Below are positions 58,323 through 64,000 of a stretch of 64,000 nt of DNA, piece by piece. Both the position numbers and the translations under genes were made by a program. This DNA is from Streptomyces sp. NBC_00414 (lineage in GTDB: Bacteria; Actinomycetota; Actinomycetes; Streptomycetales; Streptomycetaceae): the NCBI RefSeq assembly GCF_036038375.1, contig NZ_CP107935.1:5704001-5768000 (forward strand). Reading direction: 5' to 3'. Position 1 is the first letter of the stretch; each line of letters begins with the position of its first letter. The notes under the pieces are model-generated. The model saw only the letters and a program-made list of their open reading frames with translations. It did not search any database and was not told where the DNA came from.

Positions 58323-59978
58323 TCAGAACCCCCGGGTGCGCTTGGCCGCCCGCCGGGCACCCGCCGTCGCCCCCGGCAACCGCAGGAACAGCCGCGAGAT
58401 CTCGGACCCCAGGTTCATCCCGATGGCGATGGCCATCGCGAGCGCCGCGGCCTTGGTGAGCTGCACAAGGCCCTCGTCGACGTCGTTCTGGGCGATGGCG
58501 AGCAGCCCGAAGTACGTGGCGGAACCGGGCAGCAGCGGCCCGATCGCGGCGGTCGTGTACGGCAGCGCGGAGGCGAACCGGTAACGGGACATGAGCTGCC
58601 CGAAGAGCCCCACGAGACCGGCCGCCACGGCCGTCGAGGCGACCGGTGAGATCCCGCCCGCGTAGTGCATCGCGCCGTACACGCTCCAGGCGACCCCGCC
58701 GTTGAGGGTCACGACCAGCACGGTCGAACGCTCCTGCTGGAGCAGCACCGCGAAGGCGAGCGTCAGAAGCATCGACGCGCCGATCTGCCACAGCGGCCGG
58801 TTGGTCGACAGCAGGGCCGCGTCCGGGTTGAGCTGGGCGCCCAGCGTCACACCGAAGTACAGGATCACCAGGACGCCGATGACGATGCCGACGTAGAAGT
58901 ACATGACTTCCAGGAGCCGGGCCGACGCGGTGATGTAGTAACCGGTCAGGCCGTCCTGCACGCCCGCCACGAGCGCCCGCCCGGGCAGCAGCGCGAACAG
59001 CCCACCGGTGATCACCGCGGACGCCCGCACGTCGACGTGCGCGATCGTGAGCGCCGCGCCGATCGCGGCGGCCGGCATCGCGGCCACCGTGAACTGGTAG
59101 AACTCCGGCAGCCCGCGCCCGGCGCACAGCCACGCCAGCCGGTCGCCCAGCATGGCGCCGACGACCGCCGCGACGAACACGATGATGTCACCACCGACGA
59201 GCACGGAGGCCGCGCCCGCCAGCAGCCCGGTGGCGAGGGTCAGCACCCAGCCGCTGTACGGGTGCCGGTTGCGGCGGATCTCCGCGAGCCGCCGGTAGGC
59301 CTCCTCAAGGGAGACCTCGATCTCGTCGTCGCTGATGTCGTCGACGAGCTGGTACACAGCCGCCAGACGCGTGTAGTCGGTGCCCCGGCGCCGCACGGTC
59401 CGCGACGCGGTCACCGGGTCGTCGACCAGCGACGGCTGGTACGAGATGGACAGCAGGGTGAAGGTGACGTTCGGCTCGCAGCGGTCGAGGCCGTAGGAGC
59501 GGCAGACGGCGAACATCGCCGCGTCCACGTCCTCGGCGCCCTCGCCGCCCGCGAGCAGCAGCTCGCCGACTCGCAGGGTCAGGTCGAGGACGCGCGGTAC
59601 GGCGGGGCCCTCGTCCTCCGTCTTCTGCACGGTCTCGGGCACGGGCCGGTCGGCGACCGGCATGCGCAGCATCGTGCGCATCCGGTCCTGCCAGGGCGCG
59701 TCCTTGATGAGGTCGACCCGCGGTATGCCCGCGGGCGGGGTGAAGGCGGGCGGCGCGTCCCGGGAGCTGTAGGTCCGCGGCGTGTTGAACGCCGACCCCT
59801 CGGAGTCGGCGAGGGGCGTGTGCGGAGCGCCGTAGCCCTTGGGCAGCGCGAACTCGGACGTCGTGGAGGACTCCTCCTCGACCGGTGGGGCCTGCGTGAC
59901 CACACCGCTCGGCGGGACGAAGGCGCTGCGTGCCTCGTCCGACTGCGGCTTGCGGTCCTCGGCGTCCGACTCCGTCAC
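58323..59978 (-). CDS. ThrE-family threonine/serine exporter
   Basis: A 551-residue protein. A long Pro/Ser-rich N-terminus (1-125) precedes the ThrE/DUF1212 domain (about 130-380, with GEGAEDVDAAMFAVCRSYGL) and the DUF3815-type domain (about 390-530), each with about five helices. This is the two-domain ThrE layout known for Thr/Ser export in Corynebacterium. GTG start. Confidence 0.9.
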   Translation of the reverse strand: MTESDAEDRKPQSDEARSAFVPPSGVVTQAPPVEEESSTTSEFALPKGYGAPHTPLADSEGSAFNTPRTYSSRDAPPAFTPPAGIPRVDLIKDAPWQDRMRTMLRMPVADRPVPETVQKTEDEGPAVPRVLDLTLRVGELLLAGGEGAEDVDAAMFAVCRSYGLDRCEPNVTFTLLSISYQPSLVDDPVTASRTVRRRGTDYTRLAAVYQLVDDISDDEIEVSLEEAYRRLAEIRRNRHPYSGWVLTLATGLLAGAASVLVGGDIIVFVAAVVGAMLGDRLAWLCAGRGLPEFYQFTVAAMPAAAIGAALTIAHVDVRASAVITGGLFALLPGRALVAGVQDGLTGYYITASARLLEVMYFYVGIVIGVLVILYFGVTLGAQLNPDAALLSTNRPLWQIGASMLLTLAFAVLLQQERSTVLVVTLNGGVAWSVYGAMHYAGGISPVASTAVAAGLVGLFGQLMSRYRFASALPYTTAAIGPLLPGSATYFGLLAIAQNDVDEGLVQLTKAAALAMAIAIGMNLGSEISRLFLRLPGATAGARRAAKRTRGF

Positions 59979-60033
59979 GCACTACTCCCGGTTCGCACGT
60001 CCAGTACGCCCCAGTATGCGCACTGATACACAA

Positions 60034-60068
60034 ACGGGCCGCGCGACCCGGTCGGGGTCACGCGGCCC
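60034..60068 (-). terminator. Terminator after ppa
   Basis: CGGGCCGCG (60034-60042) pairs with CGCGGCCCG (60060-60068), and after a one-base mismatch GACCC with GGGTC. Confidence 0.8.
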
Positions 60069-60084
60069 GCAGGACACAGGGGGA

Positions 60085-60576
60085 TCAGTGACCGCCCGCG
60101 TCCTTGGCGCGCTTGTACGAACGCTCGATCTCGGCCTCGGCGTCCGTGCGGCCCACCCAGTTGGCGCCCTCGACGGACTTGCCCGGCTCCAGGTCCTTGT
60201 AGACCTCGAAGAAGTGCTGGATCTCCAGACGGTCGAACTCCGACACGTGGTGGATGTCCCGCAGGTGCTCCACACGCGGGTCGTGCGCGGGGACGCACAG
60301 CAGCTTGTCGTCGCCGCCGGCCTCGTCCGTCATACGGAACATGCCGATCGTGCGGCACTGGATGAGGCAACCGGGGAAGGTCGGCTCGTCCAGGATGACC
60401 AGAGCGTCCAGCGGGTCGCCGTCCTCGCCGAGAGTGTTCTCGACGAAGCCGTAGTCGGCCGGGTAGCTGGTCGAGGTGAAGAGGCGACGGTCCAGACGGA
60501 TCCGACCGGTCTCGTGGTCCACCTCGTACTTGTTCCGTGAACCCTTCGGAATCTCGATCGTGACGTCGAACTCCAC
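60085..60576 (-). CDS. ppa: Inorganic pyrophosphatase
   Basis: A 163-residue family I pyrophosphatase (PPi to two Pi). IEIPKGSRNKYE at the start and DPLDALV with the metal-binding Asp residues are intact. GGAGGAG lies six bases before the GTG at 60576, so this start is preferred to ATG 60591 or 60600. ppa, dacB and tilS are neighbours in Streptomyces generally. Confidence 0.96.
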   Translation of the reverse strand: MEFDVTIEIPKGSRNKYEVDHETGRIRLDRRLFTSTSYPADYGFVENTLGEDGDPLDALVILDEPTFPGCLIQCRTIGMFRMTDEAGGDDKLLCVPAHDPRVEHLRDIHHVSEFDRLEIQHFFEVYKDLEPGKSVEGANWVGRTDAEAEIERSYKRAKDAGGH

Positions 60577-60655
60577 CGGTGGCTCCTCCATGATCAGCAC
60601 ATAGTTCTGGTGGTTAAGTGTCCCTCACGCAGGTGTGTGATCGCGAAAGGGGCTG

Positions 60656-62275
60656 GTGGTCGTGCCAGAGCTGAAGGCTTGGCGGGCCGCGAGACCGCAT
60701 GTGGTGCGGGTCGCGCGATCCGTCAAACCGCGACTCGTACGGGCGGCGGAAGCCGTGAAGCCACCGCTCGTACGGGCGGCGGAAGCTGTGAAACCACCGC
60801 TCGCCCGGGCGACTGGAGTGGTGAAACCGCTGGTCAAGCGGCCGTCCACCGTGCAGTTCACGACGGGAGCCGCCACCCTCGGACTCGTCGTGGCGGCCAC
60901 CGTGGTCACCGCGGCCGGGCCCTGGGACTCCACCGGCCAGCGTACGGCGGAGCGCGACTGGGCCGCATCGCGGGAGCGCGCAGGTGGCGCAGATCACGGC
61001 TCCGCGCCCGGTACGTCCGGGAAGGAACCGGCGCCCGCGCCGAGCGCCGCGTCCGTGCTCGCCGGTCTGGGCGGCCTCAAGGGCTCCGTACCGTCCCCGA
61101 CGGAGAAGGCCCTGGGGAGCGTCCTGGGGCCGCTGCTCGACGATCCCGCGCTCGGCTCCGACCGTGCGGGCGCCGTCGTCGACATGGCCACCGGCAAACT
61201 CCTGTACGGCAAGGGCGCGGACGATCCGCTGACCCCGGCCTCCACCACGAAGATCGCCACGGCCGTGGCGGCGCTCACCGCGGCCGGCGCGGACCACCGC
61301 ATCGCGACCAGGGCGGTCCTCGAACCCGGCACCGAGGAGGTCGTCCTCGTCGGCGGCGGCGACCCCACCCTGACCGCCCGCAAGGACGCGAACGGCAACG
61401 CGAGCCTGCGCTCCCTCGCCGACGACACCGCCCGCGCCCTCAAGTCCCGCAAGAAGACCGAGGTGACGCTCTCGTACGACACCTCGCTCTACAAGGGCTC
61501 CGCCGCGCACCCCATCGGCGCAGACAACACCAACCTCGCCCGGGTCACCGCCCTGATGGCCGACGAGGGCCGCCTCGACGACTCCTCCAGCGGCCCCGCG
61601 GACCGCAGCAAGGACCCGGCGGGCGACGCGGCCCGGAAGTTCGCCGACCTCCTCCACGAGCGGGGCATCAAGACCACGGTTCCCGGCACCTCCAGGGCGT
61701 CCGGCAGCGCCAAGGCCCTCGCCACCGTCAAGTCGCCGCCCCTGTCCGCGCTCGTCGAACGCATGCTGACCAGCAGCGACAACGACATCGCCGAGGCCCT
61801 CGCCCGCCAGAGCGCCCTCGCCCTCGACGAACCGGCGAGCTTCAAGGGCGGCGGCGCGGCGACCCACGCGCAGCTGAAGAAGCTCGGGCTGCCCCTCAAG
61901 GGCGCGAAGTTCGCCGACGGCAGCGGCCTGGACCGCGCCGACAAACTCACCGCGGACCTGCTCACGGCGCTGCTGGCCGAGGCCGCCGACCCGGACAGCC
62001 CCGAACTGCGCCCGGTCCTCACCGGTCTGCCCGTCGCCGGCTTCACCGGCACGCTCAGCAAGCGCTACAACGGCCAGCCGGGCACCGGCCTCGTACGCGC
62101 CAAGACCGGCACCCTGACCGGCGTGCACACCCTCGCGGGCACGGTCGTCGACAACGACGGCCGCCTCCTGGCCTTCGCCTTCCTCACCTCGTCCAACCCG
62201 CCCACGGACGCCACGACCACCCAACAGCGCCTGGACGCCCTGGCCTCGGCCCTGGCCACCTGCGGCTGCGACTGA
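60656..62275 (+). CDS. dacB: D-alanyl-D-alanine carboxypeptidase (PBP4 class, S13)
   Basis: A 539-residue cell-wall enzyme that trims or cleaves peptidoglycan side chains. It has an N-terminal cytoplasmic segment with three repeats of VRAAEAVKPPL type (about 25-60), one membrane helix (about 66-88), then an extracellular S13 domain. Catalytic motifs are SxxK (Ser196, Lys199), SDN and KTG. GTG 60656 is used; GTG 60662 is equally placed relative to the AAAGGGG site. Confidence 0.93.
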   Translation: MVVPELKAWRAARPHVVRVARSVKPRLVRAAEAVKPPLVRAAEAVKPPLARATGVVKPLVKRPSTVQFTTGAATLGLVVAATVVTAAGPWDSTGQRTAERDWAASRERAGGADHGSAPGTSGKEPAPAPSAASVLAGLGGLKGSVPSPTEKALGSVLGPLLDDPALGSDRAGAVVDMATGKLLYGKGADDPLTPASTTKIATAVAALTAAGADHRIATRAVLEPGTEEVVLVGGGDPTLTARKDANGNASLRSLADDTARALKSRKKTEVTLSYDTSLYKGSAAHPIGADNTNLARVTALMADEGRLDDSSSGPADRSKDPAGDAARKFADLLHERGIKTTVPGTSRASGSAKALATVKSPPLSALVERMLTSSDNDIAEALARQSALALDEPASFKGGGAATHAQLKKLGLPLKGAKFADGSGLDRADKLTADLLTALLAEAADPDSPELRPVLTGLPVAGFTGTLSKRYNGQPGTGLVRAKTGTLTGVHTLAGTVVDNDGRLLAFAFLTSSNPPTDATTTQQRLDALASALATCGCD

Positions 62276-62453
62276 CCCCGCCCCGGCCCGATCCCTCTTT
62301 CGGCGGCCCTGACGGCGAGCCCCGCCAGGGGCCGCCTTCCAGGGGCGCGGGGAACGGCGCACCCGGCCACAGCGGATCCGCAGGTGATCAACGAGAAGCA
62401 CCCGGACCGCCCACCCCTGCCCCAAGCGGCAGCGCTCCCGTACGGTTGGCAGC

Positions 62454-63578
62454 ATGACGAGCATCGGTGGTGCGGAGATGGTCGACTGGAATCTCGCGGT
62501 GGCGACCGCGACCCGGCTCGTAAGGCCGGGCCCAGAGGTGAGCCGCGACGAGGCCAGGGCCGTCGTCGCGGAGCTGCGCCGGCATGCCAAGGCCTCGGAG
62601 GAACACGTCCGCGGGTTCACACGGATGGGCGGGGACGACCTCCACGACACCCCCGTCCTCGTCGTCGACCGCCCGGGCTGGGTCCGGGCGAACGTCGCCG
62701 GGTTCCGGGAGATCCTCAAACCGCTGCTCGACAAGATGCAGGAACGTCGCGGCAGCAGCGCGGGCGGAGCCGTTCTCGGCGCCGTCGGCGGCAAGGTCAC
62801 CGGCGTCGAGCTGGGCATGCTGCTGTCCTTCCTGTCCTCCAGGGTCCTCGGCCAGTACGAGACGTTCGCCCCGGCCACCCGGGAACTGCCCGCCGGCCAG
62901 AACGGCGGCGGCAGGCTCCTCCTGGTGGCGCCGAACATCGTGCACGTGGAGCGCGAACTCGACGTCCAGCCCCACGACTTCCGGCTCTGGGTCTGCCTCC
63001 ACGAGGAGACCCACCGCACGCAGTTCACGGCCGTGCCCTGGCTGCGCGACCACCTTGAGGGTGAAATCCAGTCTTTCTTGGGGGAGACCGAGGTCGACCC
63101 CATGACCGTCCTGGAACGTGTCCGCGAGGCCGCCCAGTCCCTCGCCGGCAGCCGCCCCGAGGGCGAGGAGGGTGACGAGGCGCGCTCCATCGTCGAGATC
63201 GTCCAGACCCCCGCCCAGCGCGAGATCCTCGGCCGGCTGACCGCCGTGATGTCCCTCCTGGAGGGCCACGCCGACTTCGTGATGGACGGCGTCGGCCCGG
63301 CGGTCGTCCCCTCCGTCGCCGAGATCCGCGAGAAGTTCCAGCAGCGGCGCGCCCGCGGCGCCTCCCGCCTCGACCTCGCCCTGCGCAAGCTGCTGGGCCT
63401 CGACGCGAAGCTGCGCCAGTACCGGGACGGCGAGCGGTTCGTCCGCGCCGTGGTGGACGAGGTGGGCATGGACGGCTTCAACCGCGTGTGGACCTCGCCG
63501 AACACACTTCCCACCAAGTCGGAGATCGCCAAACCCGCGGACTGGGTCGCGCGGGTGCACCGTAAGGCAGAGTCGTGA
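62454..63578 (+). CDS. Zinc-dependent metalloprotease family (DUF2342)
   Basis: A 374-residue protein with HExxH at 183-187 (HEETHRTQF) and the third-ligand region EGHADFVMD near 265. Actinobacterial family of unknown role, sometimes annotated as F420 biosynthesis-associated. It lies between dacB and tilS. ATG 62454. The 178 bp before it carry half of the GGGGCGCGGGGAAC repeat. Confidence 0.88.
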   Translation: MTSIGGAEMVDWNLAVATATRLVRPGPEVSRDEARAVVAELRRHAKASEEHVRGFTRMGGDDLHDTPVLVVDRPGWVRANVAGFREILKPLLDKMQERRGSSAGGAVLGAVGGKVTGVELGMLLSFLSSRVLGQYETFAPATRELPAGQNGGGRLLLVAPNIVHVERELDVQPHDFRLWVCLHEETHRTQFTAVPWLRDHLEGEIQSFLGETEVDPMTVLERVREAAQSLAGSRPEGEEGDEARSIVEIVQTPAQREILGRLTAVMSLLEGHADFVMDGVGPAVVPSVAEIREKFQQRRARGASRLDLALRKLLGLDAKLRQYRDGERFVRAVVDEVGMDGFNRVWTSPNTLPTKSEIAKPADWVARVHRKAES

Positions 63579-63750
63579 ACTGAATCCGGCCGACGGCAGG
63601 TGAACGCCCCTCTAATCACCCGTCCGAGGGACCGTGAGGCATGGGTAGGCGTGCAATGCTCGGGGAACGGCCCGGTTCTGTCACCATCGACACACTCTGA
63701 GTGACCGAACCCGGGCTCACCCCCCGACAATTTCATGAAGGGAACCGGAC

Positions 63751-64000
63751 ATGGGTCCCCATCCTGCGGTCGCGGCGATACGCCTGGCGGTCCGCCGCGT
63801 ACTCCACGACGTCCTGACCGATCACGCCCCCTCGCTCGACCCCGATCGCGTCCCCGACACGCCCTCGCGTGCGCCGCTCGTGCTTGTCGCGTGCTCCGGC
63901 GGCGCCGACTCCATGGCGCTCGCCTCCGCCCTCGCGTTCGAGGCGCCCAAGCTCGGCATCCGCGCCGGCGGCGTCACCGTGGACCACGGTCTGCAGTCCG
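63751..64000 (+). CDS. tilS: tRNA(Ile)-lysidine synthetase, 5' part
   Basis: The first 83 codons are in the window; the rest is cut off at 64000. The PP-loop ATP-binding motif SGGADS is at 49-54 and VDHGLQ follows, both typical of TilS, which modifies the AUA-reading tRNA. GAAGGG precedes the ATG. Normally followed by hpt and ftsH. Confidence 0.95.
   Translation, partial: MGPHPAVAAIRLAVRRVLHDVLTDHAPSLDPDRVPDTPSRAPLVLVACSGGADSMALASALAFEAPKLGIRAGGVTVDHGLQS

Noticed and set aside
60614..63736. 1040-codon open frame on the minus strand
   Set aside because: Covers dacB and the DUF2342 gene on the other strand; composition is of shadow type with no recognisable domain.

Overview
The window is chromosomal DNA from a Streptomyces or very close relative. 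It is GC-rich with strong third-position G/C, uses GTG starts often, and has several likely leaderless promoters. The chromosomal genes form a familiar Streptomyces set: topA end, tmk fused to a transporter, holB, an AfsR-like regulator, tipA, ppa, dacB and tilS.

Layout. (1) 1-6946: end of topA, an MFS/thymidylate kinase fusion, holB and a secreted alpha/beta-hydrolase lipoprotein. (2) 6947-7020: a tRNA-Thr(CGT) gene whose 3' part is the attachment site of an actinomycete integrative and conjugative element (AICE, pSAM2 type) covering about 6979-30040 between two identical 46-bp att copies. (3) 30041-64000: chromosome again, with a GGCT-like protein, M56 peptidase, glycosyltransferase, SARP/NB-ARC regulator, a polA-like polymerase, a Clp_N/HTH protein, a Zur-type cluster of zinc-free ribosomal protein paralogues, a DUF397/HATPase/XRE group, an aldehyde dehydrogenase, a PadR-controlled ABC exporter, glutamate decarboxylase, tipA, DedA, a ThrE exporter, ppa, dacB, an HExxH protein and the start of tilS.

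The AICE. Reading leftward from about 18250, one long operon carries small accessory genes, a DUF2637/SpdB membrane protein, an RRQRL zinc protein, TraB, an orphan cytosine methylase, a primase-polymerase, a DUF3631 helicase-like protein, xis and int. Many of its genes overlap by 4 bp (ATGA). Its leader carries a boxA element like that of rRNA operons, followed by a chain of hairpins. Two short-repeat clusters (GGTGTCA at the traB 3' end, GGTAGCGG between the DUF3631 gene and xis) are candidate transfer and replication sites. Rightward lie an XRE regulator, a Nudix (Pif-like) protein and then a lower-GC insertion holding a retron: a DUF3800 protein, an 81-nt element with 13-bp terminal inverted repeats, and a retron-type reverse transcriptase (NAxxH, YVDD, VTG). 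An HD protein and a KorSA-like GntR follow. At 22829-22976 there is a degenerate copy of the element's right attachment arm that stops exactly at the anticodon-loop crossover sequence. Everything to its right (P-loop kinase, ImmA/IrrE-type regulator with a partner gene, McrB_N-DUF3883 protein, NaeI-like restriction-modification pair) therefore looks like a defence cargo block added to an older, shorter element.

The retron module with its candidate msr-msd RNA, the internal att relic and the boxA/hairpin leader are the most unusual things here.
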